A stretch of DNA of 64,000 nucleotides, from the NCBI RefSeq assembly GCF_003417535.1, contig NZ_QVLS01000005.1, positions 131,501 to 195,500 of the forward strand, in the 5' to 3' direction. Shown one piece after another: positions 34,791 through 44,135 of the stretch. The DNA is from Hydrogenophaga borbori. GTDB taxonomy: Bacteria; Pseudomonadota; Gammaproteobacteria; Burkholderiales; Burkholderiaceae_C. The position numbers and the translations under genes were made by a program. How positions within the stretch are numbered: position 1 is the first letter of the stretch; each line of letters begins with the position of its first letter. A model generated the notes under the pieces. The model searched no databases and had not been told where the DNA came from. It was given only the letters and a program-made list of their open reading frames with translations.

Positions 34791-35843
34791 ATGCTTGGCA
34801 TCCGCTTCATCAAGTCGCAGCCCACCACCCACCTCATGCAGTTCCGCGGCGGCAAGCTCGTGCGCGAAGGGGCCGGGCTGTCCTTCTTCTACTACGCACC
34901 CACCACTTCCCTGGTCGCGGTGCCGATCGCCAGCCGCGACGCCGGCTTCATGCTGGACCTGGTGACCAGCGACTTCCAGGGCGTGACGGTGCAGGGCGAG
35001 CTCACCTACCGGGTGGGCGACCCGGGCCGCATCTACAAGTTGATGGACTTCTCGCTCGAGCCCGACGGCACCACCTACGCCTCGGAGGACCCGGAGCGCC
35101 TGCAGGACCGGGTGGTGATGCAGGTGCGCGCCATCGTGCAACAGGTGATCCAGGGCCTGTCGCTGCGCAACGCGCTCAAGGCCACGGCCGAGGTCGCGCG
35201 CGCCGTTCAGGAGCAACTGGGCCGCCAGCCCGAGGTGCAGGCGCTGGGGCTGGAGATCCTGGGGGTGGCGGTGGTGGCGATCAAGCCCACGCCCGACATC
35301 GCCCGCGCGCTGGAGGCCGAGGCGCGGGAGGCCAATCTCAAGGCGGCCGACGACGCCATCTCGCAGCGGCGCATGGCCGGCGTGCAGAACGAGCGGGCCA
35401 TCCGCCAGAACGAGCTGGACACCGAGATCGCGGTGGAGGTGAAGAAGCGCGAGATCCAGGAGACACAGATGGAGGCCCGGGCCGCGGCCATGCGGCGCCA
35501 GAACGAGTTGCGCGCCGAGCAGATGGGCGCCGACATCGAGCTGGAGAACCAGCGCAAGGCCTTCGTGGCCAGCGAAGCCGAGAACACGCGCCAGGCGGCC
35601 GAGGCCCAGGCGCACAAGGTGCGCGCCGTGATGGACGCGCTGGAGAAGGCCGACCCCCGGGTGGTGCAGGCGCTGGCGGCCGTGGGCATGCAGCCGGGCC
35701 AGCTCATCGCCCAGGCCTTCGGCGGCATCGCCGAGCGGGCCGAGCGAATCGGGCAGCTCAACCTGTCGCCCGAGTTGCTCAACTCCCTGTTGGGCGCGGG
35801 CGGTGGGGCCGCGGCGTCGGCGGTCACGCGGAGGTCGGCGTGA
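34791..35843 (+). CDS. SPFH/band-7 domain protein
   Basis: 350 residues. A short N-terminal beta region (FIKSQPTTHLMQFRGGKLV) leads to a stomatin/prohibitin-like SPFH domain (~40-190; VTSDFQGVTVQGELTYRVGDPGRIYKL) and a long charged coiled coil (~190-290, rich in Glu/Ala/Arg/Gln). No obvious transmembrane helix, so membrane association would be peripheral. SPFH proteins form ring or cage assemblies at membranes. It follows a clear AAGGAG site and its stop overlaps the GTG start of the NAD-kinase-like gene (GTGA), so the two are translated as a pair and are under the nrtR palindromes. Confidence 0.85.
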   Translation: MLGIRFIKSQPTTHLMQFRGGKLVREGAGLSFFYYAPTTSLVAVPIASRDAGFMLDLVTSDFQGVTVQGELTYRVGDPGRIYKLMDFSLEPDGTTYASEDPERLQDRVVMQVRAIVQQVIQGLSLRNALKATAEVARAVQEQLGRQPEVQALGLEILGVAVVAIKPTPDIARALEAEAREANLKAADDAISQRRMAGVQNERAIRQNELDTEIAVEVKKREIQETQMEARAAAMRRQNELRAEQMGADIELENQRKAFVASEAENTRQAAEAQAHKVRAVMDALEKADPRVVQALAAVGMQPGQLIAQAFGGIAERAERIGQLNLSPELLNSLLGAGGGAAASAVTRRSA

Positions 35844-36778
35844 CCACCGCCGCCAGCGATCGGCGGGTGGTGCTGGTGACGCGGCGCACGCGGCTCGATA
35901 CCCTCATCGCGCGCCACAACACGCTCGGGCAGGCGAGGTTCTATGTGGAGCACCTGGGGGCCGACTTCTCGGACTACCTCAAGGAGAACGAGGCCTACGC
36001 GGCCAGCCTGCGGGTGACGGTGCAGGCCCTGCAGGCCTGGGGGCGCTACCAGATCGTCGACCGTTCGCTGCTGGCCAACTTCGTCTTCGCGCCGAGCGAC
36101 ATCGTGGTGGCCCTGGGCCAGGACGGCCTGGTGGCCAACACCATGAAGTACCTCGAGGGCCAGCCGCTGGTGGGGCTCAACCCCGAGCCCTCGCGCTGGG
36201 ACGGCGTGCTGCTGCCGTTCCAGCCGGCCGATCTCGCCGCCATCCTGCCGGGCGTGGCGGCGGACCGGCGCGACACCCGCACGGTGACCATGGCCGAGGC
36301 ACGACTGAGCGACGGCCAGGTGCTGCGCGCGGTGAACGACCTGTTCGTCGGTCCGCGCAGCCACACCTCGGCGCTGTACGAGCTGTCGCACGGGTCGACC
36401 ACCGAGTTCCAGTCCTCCTCGGGGTTGATCGTCTCCACCGGCCTGGGCTCCACCGCCTGGCTCAAAAGCATCGTCACCGGGTCGCTCGCGATCGCGCGCA
36501 GCCTGGGCGCCAGCACCGACGACGAGGACTACCAGCCCATGCCCTGGGAGGAGCGGGCCCTGGTGTTCGCGGTGCGCGAGCCGTTCCCCACGCGCACCTC
36601 TCAGGCCACGCTGGTGCACGGGCGGGTGCTGGCGGGCGCGCCGCTGCGGGTGCGCTCGCGCATGCCGGACAACGGGGTCATCTTCTCGGACGGCATGGAG
36701 GCCGACCACTTGCAATTCACTGCGGGGATGGAGGCGAGGATTGAGCCCTCGAGGACGACCGGCAAACTGGTGCTTTGA
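35840..36778 (+). CDS. NAD kinase-like protein
   Basis: 312 residues resembling ATP-NAD kinases: nucleotide motif VALGQDGLVANT (in place of the canonical GGDG), a NPEPSRWDG segment, the conserved STGLGSTAWLKSI (canonical STPTGSTAY) and a C-terminal beta-rich half. The GQDG variant is common in a divergent branch of the family whose activity is not well known. Start is GTG 35840, overlapping the SPFH stop. Together with PncA and NrtR it points to NAD(P) pool control. Confidence 0.8.
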   Translation: MTTAASDRRVVLVTRRTRLDTLIARHNTLGQARFYVEHLGADFSDYLKENEAYAASLRVTVQALQAWGRYQIVDRSLLANFVFAPSDIVVALGQDGLVANTMKYLEGQPLVGLNPEPSRWDGVLLPFQPADLAAILPGVAADRRDTRTVTMAEARLSDGQVLRAVNDLFVGPRSHTSALYELSHGSTTEFQSSSGLIVSTGLGSTAWLKSIVTGSLAIARSLGASTDDEDYQPMPWEERALVFAVREPFPTRTSQATLVHGRVLAGAPLRVRSRMPDNGVIFSDGMEADHLQFTAGMEARIEPSRTTGKLVL

Positions 36779-37098
36779 GCAGTGTTTGGGTATCGGTGTT
36801 GAGCAAATGAGGGTCTTGTCTAGTGGGGCAGAGATGGGCCCTCATCGGGGGAATCGAGGCGCATTGCCGTGCGGCTGCCTCAAGCCAAGCCGCATCATCG
36901 TGGCCTAGAAGTGACGCTGCAGATACCGAGCTTTGCAGCACCCAGGTATTCGGACTCGGCGAGATTTGTTGGCGCTTGTCAGTGGGCGCGCGCGCCAACG
37001 CCCGGCGCGCCGCTGATCTACTTCATTGCGCCTCGTGCCTTCACCCTCGAGGCCGGTAACCTGTTTCTGGACTCCAATGGCATCAATGTCGTCTCCGG

Positions 37099-37287
37099 CG
37101 CCTTGCTCGCGCCTTCGCGGCTGAGCTGTGCCACACGCCGGCGCAGTTGCTGGTGCAGACGCACTGGACGCAGGACCGCATCGCCAGCCGCAGCGGTTTC
37201 CGTTCGGTGGACGCGCTGCAGCGCGCGTTCGCGCGCCAGCACGCCGTCACGCCGCAGGCCTATCGCGACGGCGCGCGGCGCCACTGA
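37099..37287 (+). pseudogene. AraC-family regulator, C-terminal fragment
   Basis: The frame ending at TGA 37285-37287 encodes the second HTH of an AraC protein: LLVQTHWTQDRIASRSGF, SVDALQRAFARQHAVTPQAY and a basic tail. No matching upstream frame continues; 36779-37098 holds at best scrambled remnants in another frame, so the gene is dead. The GlxA-like SVDALQRAF pattern suggests it once was a GlxA-type regulator. Confidence 0.65.
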
Positions 37288-37365
37288 GGCTGACACGCGC
37301 TGCTTCCATTACAGTAGCGCTGGCACCTGTCCGCGCTGACTGACCTTAGGGAGGCAAGAGCTGTC

Positions 37366-39503
37366 ATGACAAGGAAGACAAACGATGCCGTGTGCCACCC
37401 GGTGCGGGGGCAGCGTCGCGATGGATCCTTGCGCCACCGGCGCTCGCGCCTGTCGACGGCGGTGCTGGCCCTGGTCTGCGCGACCCTGGGCGCCCCATGG
37501 CGCAATCGATCACGGCCATCGGTGACGTGAATCCGGCCCCTGTCTCGACGCCGACCTGGGACGTGCCGGGTGGCGAGATCTATGTCGGCGACACCGGCGG
37601 CGTGGGCACCTTGACCATCCAGGGCGGCGCCACGGCGAGCAGCGCGACCGGCGCGCTCGGCTACACCGGGGGCGACGGCACTGTCACCGTCACGGGCAGC
37701 GATGCCAGCGGCAGCGTGTCGAGTTGGACCATGCCGGGCGATCTGGCCGTCGGCGCGGGCGGCACGGCGTCCCTCTCCATCCTGAATGGCGGCCTGGTGA
37801 GCAACGCGTTCGGCAACATCGCCTCGGGCGGCGGCACGGCATCGGCCACCGTCTCGGGCGTTGACGTCCATGGCAACCGCTCGACCTGGATCAATGCCGT
37901 TACCCTCACCGTGGGCAATGCCGGCGCGGGCTCGCTGCTCATCGAGAACGGAGGCCTGGTGCGCAGTGTCCAGGGCGCCATCGGCGGCACCACCGGCGTG
38001 GGCCCGGGCGTTTCCAGCGGTACGGTCACGGTCAGGGGCAGCGACGGCAATGGCCGCGTCTCGACCTGGGAACTCGGCAACAACCTGTATGTGGGTTTTC
38101 TGGACCCTGGTGACTTGTTCGTTGAAGACGGCGGTGCGATCACGGGCCACACCGCCTACATCGGTTACCAGGTGGGCGGCAACGGCACGGCCACGGTGTC
38201 GGGGCAAGACGCCGTCAGTGGGCGCGCGTCGAGCTTCGATTTCTCCGCGCAACTGAACGTCGGCTACGAGGGCACCGGCGAACTGACCATCGAAGACAGC
38301 GGCACGGTGCGAACGTCACTGGCCCGCATCGCCGTTCAGGCCGGCTCCACCGGCACGCTGCACCTCAACGGCAATGCGCTCGCGCGCGGCGTACTTGAAA
38401 CCGACGTGGTGATCCGGGGCGACGGCGCCGCCACGCTCGACCTCAACGGCGGCATCCTGCGGGTGACCTGGGACGAGTCGGACTTTCTGCGCGGCTTCAC
38501 CACACTGGCCGGGGGCGCTGAGGGCGTGTGGCTCGACACGAACAACCATGCGGTGGGCATCGGCACCGCCTTCACCGGCGCGGCCAGCTTCAACAAGCTC
38601 GGCCTGGGGGCGCTGACGATGTCCGGTCTCAGCACCTACGCGGGCGCCACCACCATCACCGCCGGCACCTTGCGCGCCGGCGTGGCCAACGCCTTCAGCG
38701 CGGCCTCCGCGCACACGGTGGCGGCCGGCGCCACGCTCGACACGGCGGGCCTGGACCAGACCGTGGCCAGCCTGGACAACGCGGGCACCGTCGCGCTGCT
38801 GGGCGCCGCGCCGGGCAGCCGGCTGACGGTGAGCGGCGCCTACGTGGGCCACAACGCGCTGCTGAGGATCGGCACCGCCTTGGGCGACAGCAGCAGCGTC
38901 AGCGACCGGCTGGTGCTCGATGGCGCCGGTGCCAGCGCCAGCGGCACCACCACCGTGCAGGTCACCAACCTCGGCGGCCTGGGCGCGTTGACCACGGGCG
39001 ACGGCATCGAGGTCATCAGCGCCATCAACGGCGCCACCACCACGGCCCAGACCACCCGAGACGCCTTCCGGCTCGCGGGTGATCACGTCGACGCAGGCGC
39101 CTACGAGTACCGCCTGTACGCGGCGGACGCCAACGGCGCGGGGGAGAACTGGTTCCTGCGCTCCAGCGCGCTGGCGGCCGATGCCGCCACGCCCGCCTAC
39201 CGCGTGGAGGTGCCGCTGTTCGCCGCGCTGCCCGAGCAACTGCGCCTGGGGAACGCCGTGATGCTGGGCAACTGGCACCAGCGCATCGGCGATGGCATCG
39301 CCCGCGGCGCCGAGCGTCAGACCTGGGCGCGCATCATCAGCGCGGAGCGCACCATCAGCCCCAGTTCGTGGTCAAGGTGGCGCAGCAATTTTGGGGGCAC
39401 GACCCGCACACTGTTCAAGGACCGGCCGCTCATGAGCGCGAAGCCGATCTGCAGTGCCAAGCCCAGCTTGAGGCTGCCGCTGCGCCATCGCGCCAGCAAC
39501 TAG
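37366..39503 (+). pseudogene. Autotransporter with frameshifted signal peptide and lost beta-barrel
   Basis: ATG 37366 opens a basic-then-hydrophobic signal (STAVLALVCATLGAP) in one frame; at the CCCC run 37493-37496 the sense switches to the frame of ATG 37497 (MAQSITAIGDVNP), as if one C had been lost. The passenger then reads cleanly to ~39350, with four ~63-residue repeats each holding a GTVTVxGSD strand, a SxW position and an LxIxxGG strand, then an autotransporter-associated linker (STYAGATTITAGTLRAG) and the start of a barrel (ERQTWARIISAERT). The sequence turns to unrelated, junk-like residues before a stop at 39503, so the translocator domain is missing. A non-functional surface adhesin. 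Confidence 0.75.
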
Positions 39504-39945
39504 TGCTCGGTGCACTGCAGCTGAAAAACGCCTGCAACTCGAACTCGCTGAGTTCGCACGCGATGTCGCGCAGGCACAGGTAAGACGTTTGCAAGCCTTG
39601 CATGGCCGCGCTCCTCGACGATTTGGGGGCCGAAAACGATTCGCTGCGGCGAAGTGAACAGCAATGTTCGAACAATCAATGACTTACCGACCACCCCCCC
39701 GCGTCAGTACTGGAGAGTTATACGTCACTTTTTGCACTGAAATCAAAAGGACCCCTTGATCGGAACCTTCGCATCTGCCGACCGGCCTCGCGCGGTGGCT
39801 GCCCAGATTCAGCCAATCGAACAGACCTATCGTCCGTGCGAAATCCTCGCCATGCTGCCCGGAGCGATGTGGCGCATGGAGTATCGAAGTCGCGCACTCG
39901 TTGACATCATGATTGCTAGCCTGAGATTGGAGAGTAGCGCGACCT
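39504..39945. other. Debris region of probable mobile-element origin
   Basis: About 440 bp with no intact gene. The frame ending near 39658 reads AEKRLQLELAEFARDVAQAQ and GRAPRRFGGRKR, a charged coiled-coil tail like those of plasmid or transposon proteins; it has no start. 39690-39760 is A/T-rich with a C7 run and the word CACTTTTTGCACTGAAATC, which vaguely resembles insertion-sequence ends. No inverted pair or target duplication was found. Confidence 0.4.
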
Positions 39946-40998
39946 TCACGACTTCAGTGCATACCATGCGACGCCGTCTCCACTCACGGCGCATTCCACG
40001 GCGCTTTCCGCGATGAGGTAGTTCATGCAAGCCACGGCCTCGCCCGTGGCGAGACTCAGTTGCTGTCCATCCTGCGCCCCTATGGCGCGGTGAAAGAGGG
40101 CGGGGAACACGTCCACGATCCGTTGCGGCCCGTTGCATAGCGATTGGCGCAGCCGCTCCAGCGCCTGGTCCTGGCTGGCCCTGAGCGAGTCCAGGCGTTG
40201 GTGCAGCCCGTAGAAGGGCTCGTTGTGGGAGGGCAACACCAGCACATCGGCGGGCACCTCCCGCGCCAGCTTGTCCAGCGACTCGTACCACTCCTTGAGC
40301 GGATTGGCCTGAGGTTCGGTGGCGAACACCGATACGTTCGACGAGATTCGCGGCAGCACTTGGTCGCCCGCGATCAGCAAATTCAGGTTGTGGCAGTACA
40401 GGCAGGCATGCTCCGGCGAATGGCCGCCGGTGGTGATGACCCGCCAGTCGTGCGGGCCCAATGGCACCAGATCGCAATCCTGCAGGCGCCGGAAGCTCTC
40501 GGGTAGCGCGTGGATGTGCTTGCCGAAGCTGCCAAAGCGGCTGCGGTAGCCTTCGATGGCCGCTTCCGACCAGCCGGCGCGGCGGTGGAACAGCACGCCG
40601 TCGGGCGGCGCCTCGCGATTCGTGTCGGCATGCATCACGCGGCAACTCAGGTATTCCAGCCGGCTCATGTGCAATGGTATGCCTGCACGGCGCGTGAACC
40701 AGCCGGCCAATCCGATGTGGTCGGGGTGCATGTGCGTGGCGTACACCCCCTGCAGGGGGCGCGCCAGCGGACCCTGCGCCATGAGGGCCAACCAGTCGGC
40801 CACGGTGGCGGGATCGTTCAGGCCGGTGTCCACCAGCACCCAGCCATCGCGCGTGTCGATGGTCCAGACGTTGATGTGGTCGAGCCGGAATGGCATCGAC
40901 AGGCGGATCCAGCGCACGCCGGGGGCGAGTTCGACCGTGTGGCGCGGCGCGGGCGGCTCGAACGGGTAGGTCAGCGCAGCAGTGTCGGGCTTCGTCAT
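39946..40998 (-). CDS. Metallo-beta-lactamase-fold hydrolase
   Basis: 350 residues with an intact metal site: THMHPDH (88-94), GGHSPEHACLY (~189-199), IAGDQVL (~209-215) and PSHNEPFYG (~255-263). The N-terminal DHINVWTIDTRDGWVLVDTGL is typical of glyoxalase-II-like MBL enzymes, and a ~100-residue C-terminal helical domain follows. It is the last gene of a long catabolic operon, 9 bp after the SDR stop, so a thioesterase or lactone hydrolase step on a CoA intermediate is plausible. Substrate unknown. Confidence 0.86.
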   Translation of the reverse strand: MTKPDTAALTYPFEPPAPRHTVELAPGVRWIRLSMPFRLDHINVWTIDTRDGWVLVDTGLNDPATVADWLALMAQGPLARPLQGVYATHMHPDHIGLAGWFTRRAGIPLHMSRLEYLSCRVMHADTNREAPPDGVLFHRRAGWSEAAIEGYRSRFGSFGKHIHALPESFRRLQDCDLVPLGPHDWRVITTGGHSPEHACLYCHNLNLLIAGDQVLPRISSNVSVFATEPQANPLKEWYESLDKLAREVPADVLVLPSHNEPFYGLHQRLDSLRASQDQALERLRQSLCNGPQRIVDVFPALFHRAIGAQDGQQLSLATGEAVACMNYLIAESAVECAVSGDGVAWYALKS

Positions 40999-41007
40999 GG
41001 TGCAAGG

Positions 41008-41841
41008 TCAGATGCCGGTGAGCCCGCCCGTGCACAGCAGGGTCTGGCCGCTCACGTAGTCAGACTCAGGAATGCAGAACAGGTAGGCCGCGCCGGCGGC
41101 CTCCTCGGGCGTGCCGGCCCGGCCCAGCGGGATGCTGCGCTCAAGCATGGCCATCAGGTCCGGGTTCACGCCCACCTTGATCGCGCGTCCATCGACCTGG
41201 ATGGCGGCGCCGGCATCGGTGGTGGCCTCGGTCATGCGGGTCCCGATGAGGCCGTAGGCCACGCAGTTGACCGTGGTGTTCAGGCGACCCCACTCCTTGG
41301 CCAGCGTCATGGTCAGGCCCACGATGCCGGCCTTGGCGGCAGAGTAGTTGACCTGCCCCACGTTGCCGAAGACACCCGCGACCGAGGAGATGTTGACCAC
41401 CTTGCGCACCACGCGGCGGCCGGCCTCGGCGTCGGTCCGGCTCAGCGCCCGGATCACCGGCTGCGCCGCCCGCAGAATGCGGAACGGCGCGGTCAGGTGC
41501 ACGTCGATCATCGCATGCCATTGCTCGTCGGTCATCTTCTGGATGACGTTGTCCCAGGTGTAGCCTGCGTTGTTCACAAGAATGTCCAGCCCGCCGAACG
41601 CGCTGGTGGCCGTGCCGATCAGCCGGTCCGCGAAATCTGCGTCCGCCACGCTGCCGCAGCAGGCCACCGCCTCGCCGCCCAGCGCGATGATTTCCTCGCG
41701 CACGGCCATGGCGGGCTCGTTGTCGAGGTCGTTGAGGACGAGCCGGGCGCCTTCGCTCGCGAGCTTGAGGGCCATCGCCCGGCCGATGCCCCGGCCCGAT
41801 CCGGTGACCACGGCCACCTTGCCCCGCAATTTTTCCGACAT
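41008..41841 (-). CDS. SDR-family oxidoreductase
   Basis: 277-residue NAD(P)-dependent short-chain dehydrogenase. TGSGRGIGRA cofactor motif near 14-23, NNAG near 91-94, catalytic Ser in NISSVAG and YSAAK (~170-174), and C-terminal PESDYVSGQTLLCTGG, the usual substrate-loop end. FabG-like sequence; in this operon it probably oxidises a 3-hydroxyacyl-CoA or ring alcohol. A ~12-residue insert (SRTDAEAGRRVV) precedes the catalytic Ser strand, as in the eukaryotic-like multifunctional-enzyme SDR branch. Begins 15 bp after the CoA ligase stop. Confidence 0.88.
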   Translation of the reverse strand: MSEKLRGKVAVVTGSGRGIGRAMALKLASEGARLVLNDLDNEPAMAVREEIIALGGEAVACCGSVADADFADRLIGTATSAFGGLDILVNNAGYTWDNVIQKMTDEQWHAMIDVHLTAPFRILRAAQPVIRALSRTDAEAGRRVVRKVVNISSVAGVFGNVGQVNYSAAKAGIVGLTMTLAKEWGRLNTTVNCVAYGLIGTRMTEATTDAGAAIQVDGRAIKVGVNPDLMAMLERSIPLGRAGTPEEAAGAAYLFCIPESDYVSGQTLLCTGGLTGI

Positions 41842-41856
41842 GGTGTGCTTCTGTGT

Positions 41857-43458
41857 TTACCGGGCGGTTGCCGCCTCGGCGTCGTAGGCGTCAACGCTGC
41901 CTTGCTGGCGCAGGACGGCGCGCTGGATCTTTCCGGTCGCCGTCTTCGGCAAGCTGTCCATCTGGCGCAAGTAACGCGGCTTGGCAAAGCGCGGCAGCTG
42001 AGCGCTGGCCTGGCGGACGATGTCCGCCATGTCCAGCACCGCGCCTTCGCGGGGCACCAGGGCCAGCATCACCTCATCCTCCCCGCCCGCGCCCTGCGCC
42101 GGAACGGCGTAGGCCGCCACTTCGTGGATACCCGGCAACTGGCCCACCACGGCCTCGACTTCTGTGGCCGAGATGTTCTCGCCACGTCGGCGAATGCAGT
42201 CCTTGATGCGGTCCACGAAGGTAATGAGCCCCTGCGCGTCCCGCGTGCCGGCGTCGCCCGTGTGAAACCAGAGGTTGCGCCATGCCTCGACCGTTTTCGC
42301 CGGGACGTTCAAGTAGCCCGCCATGAAGCCGAAGGGCACCTTGGGCCGCACCAGGATTTCGCCCACCTGCCCGACCGGCACGGGTACGTCGGTCTCTGGG
42401 TCGGCGATGCAGATCTCGAATCGGTCCTCGTGCGCCCAGCCGGCCGCGTTCGGCGCCGGCTGCCCGATGCGTCCCCAGATGGGAATGCCGACCTCGGTCA
42501 TGCCGAACCCGGACAGGACGTCCTTCACGCCGAAGCGCTCGCGGAACACGGCTTCGTGCTGGGCGGGGTTGGGTGCGCTCAGGCTGGCGCGCAAGCGGTG
42601 GTTGCGGTCCTGCTCCGTGGGCGGCTGATTGATGACGAACATGGCTGTGGTGCCGAGGTGGTTGGTCAGCGTGGCACCGGATTCCCGGATGTCGGCCAGC
42701 CAAGTGCTGGCGCTGAAGCGCTGCTTCAGGAAGGCCGGGATGCCCGCCAGCACCGTGGCCCCCAGTTGCAGGAACAGGCCGTTGGCATGGAACAGGGGCA
42801 GGCAGATGTAGTACTTGTCGGTTTCGGTGATTTCCAGGCTGCGTATCGACCCCAGCCCAAGCAGTGCGCAGTGGCAGTGCGGCATCAGCACGCCCTTGCT
42901 CGGCCCGGTGGTGCCGGAGGTGTACATGATGCAGAAGATGTCCTCGGGCCTCGGCGCGGGGCCCTCCCAAGGCGCGCAGGCGTTGCTGTCCGTCCAGGCC
43001 ACCTGGCGCAAGTGCTCGGGCACGGCGGCGGGCGCATCGCCCACCACGATCAGGGTGCGCAGGTGGGGCAGTTCCTCCGCCAGGATGGCGATGTGTTCGA
43101 CCAGCGATGCGTCCACCACTATGGTGGCCAGTTGGCAGTCGTTCAACTGGTGACGAAGGAATGAGGAGCGCAGCTCGGTGTTGAGCATCACCGCTGTGGC
43201 CCGCAGGTAGCCGATGCCGAACGTGGTCGCCACCATGGCGCAGCTGTTGAACATGAAGACGCCGACGCGCTCCTCAGGCTGCACGCCCAGTTGGTGTAGG
43301 AAGCCGGCAAACCGCTGGCTGCTCGCGAAGGCCTGCTCCGCAGTGAGGGTGCTGCCCCGGCTGTCCTCCAGCCAGGGCGCGCCAGGGTGGCTGGTGGCCC
43401 ATTCGCGCAGGGCATCGGTCAGCGTGCATGCGTGGGGTTCGTGGATACGGCTGTACAT
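41857..43458 (-). CDS. Acyl-CoA ligase, CaiC/FadD13-like
   Basis: 533-residue AMP-forming CoA ligase. Core motifs: MYTSGTTGPSKG (P-loop, ~183-194), GFGMTEVGIPIW (A5), WFHTGDAG (A7), DRIKDCIRRRGENIS (A8 hinge) and LPKTATGKIQR with the catalytic Lys (A10). The overall pattern resembles crotonobetaine/carnitine-CoA ligase and related ligases of small or cyclic organic acids; the true substrate is unknown. It activates the acid taken up by the LIV-type transporter encoded just upstream in the same operon. Confidence 0.88.
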   Translation of the reverse strand: MYSRIHEPHACTLTDALREWATSHPGAPWLEDSRGSTLTAEQAFASSQRFAGFLHQLGVQPEERVGVFMFNSCAMVATTFGIGYLRATAVMLNTELRSSFLRHQLNDCQLATIVVDASLVEHIAILAEELPHLRTLIVVGDAPAAVPEHLRQVAWTDSNACAPWEGPAPRPEDIFCIMYTSGTTGPSKGVLMPHCHCALLGLGSIRSLEITETDKYYICLPLFHANGLFLQLGATVLAGIPAFLKQRFSASTWLADIRESGATLTNHLGTTAMFVINQPPTEQDRNHRLRASLSAPNPAQHEAVFRERFGVKDVLSGFGMTEVGIPIWGRIGQPAPNAAGWAHEDRFEICIADPETDVPVPVGQVGEILVRPKVPFGFMAGYLNVPAKTVEAWRNLWFHTGDAGTRDAQGLITFVDRIKDCIRRRGENISATEVEAVVGQLPGIHEVAAYAVPAQGAGGEDEVMLALVPREGAVLDMADIVRQASAQLPRFAKPRYLRQMDSLPKTATGKIQRAVLRQQGSVDAYDAEAATAR

Positions 43459-43501
43459 GGGTCTCTTTCTCCATTCCTTGGAATATCGATGTGGGGCAGG
43501 C

Positions 43502-44095
43502 TCAGACTTCCAGGTTCTTGAGCCAGGGAACGTGGGCCAGCGCCTCCGAGGGAACTGGCTCCAGCACCGATCCCATCAGGCCGTTCCAGCGGTTGAACCA
43601 TCCGACCATGGCCACGCAGGACACGATCTCGACGACTTCCTCCTCGGTGAAGACCTGCCGGGCCTGCCCGATGGCCTGGGCTGGTTCGCGCACCGGCAGG
43701 GTGCCGCCCGCGGTGGCGATGGCCAGCGCCTTGCGCTCCTGCCCGGTGTACCGGGGATCGTCCAAGTAGGACGGCAGCGCGGCCAGCTTGTCCCAACCGA
43801 TGCCCAGGTGGTGGGCGGCATGGACGAGGTGTGTCGTCGTATAGCGGCAACGCGCGCCGCGCGCGGCTTCCGCGGCGACCAGGAAGCGCAGTGGCTCCGT
43901 GAGCAGGCCGTCGCCGCGCAGCGTCACGCCTAGCAGCTTGAGCAGCGCGGGCACCACGCCGGGCTTGCGCGCCATGGTCAGCAGCGCATTCGGGCGATAG
44001 CCGACGAAATCCACCAACTCTTCCAGCACGGGGTCTTGGGAGCGGGGGTCGTTTTCATGCAGGGGCACGATGCGCGCGGCGGTGTGGACGTTCAT
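43502..44095 (-). CDS. Carboxymuconolactone decarboxylase-family protein
   Basis: 197 residues with the all-helical CMD/AhpD fold: FVGYRPNALLTMARKPGVVPALLKL, then the core GARCRYTTTHLVHAAHHLG and a YTGQERKALAIA repeat, then VEIVSCVAMVGWFNRWN. The AhpD-type CxxC is not conserved (the second position is Thr in C-R-Y-T), so thiol peroxidase chemistry is unlikely; a lyase or isomerase role, or simple degradation-pathway accessory, fits better. ATG 44095 has an AAGG site at 7 bp; the ATG at 44101 is too close to it. Confidence 0.8.
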   Translation of the reverse strand: MNVHTAARIVPLHENDPRSQDPVLEELVDFVGYRPNALLTMARKPGVVPALLKLLGVTLRGDGLLTEPLRFLVAAEAARGARCRYTTTHLVHAAHHLGIGWDKLAALPSYLDDPRYTGQERKALAIATAGGTLPVREPAQAIGQARQVFTEEEVVEIVSCVAMVGWFNRWNGLMGSVLEPVPSEALAHVPWLKNLEV

Positions 44096-44135
44096 GGGCA
44101 TGCCTTGACTTGAGATTTTTGTGAACACGGAGCGG

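Noticed and set aside
39690..39760. Insertion-sequence end around CACTTTTTGCACTGAAATC
   Set aside because: The resemblance is from memory, no partner inverted repeat or duplication was found, so it is listed only as debris.
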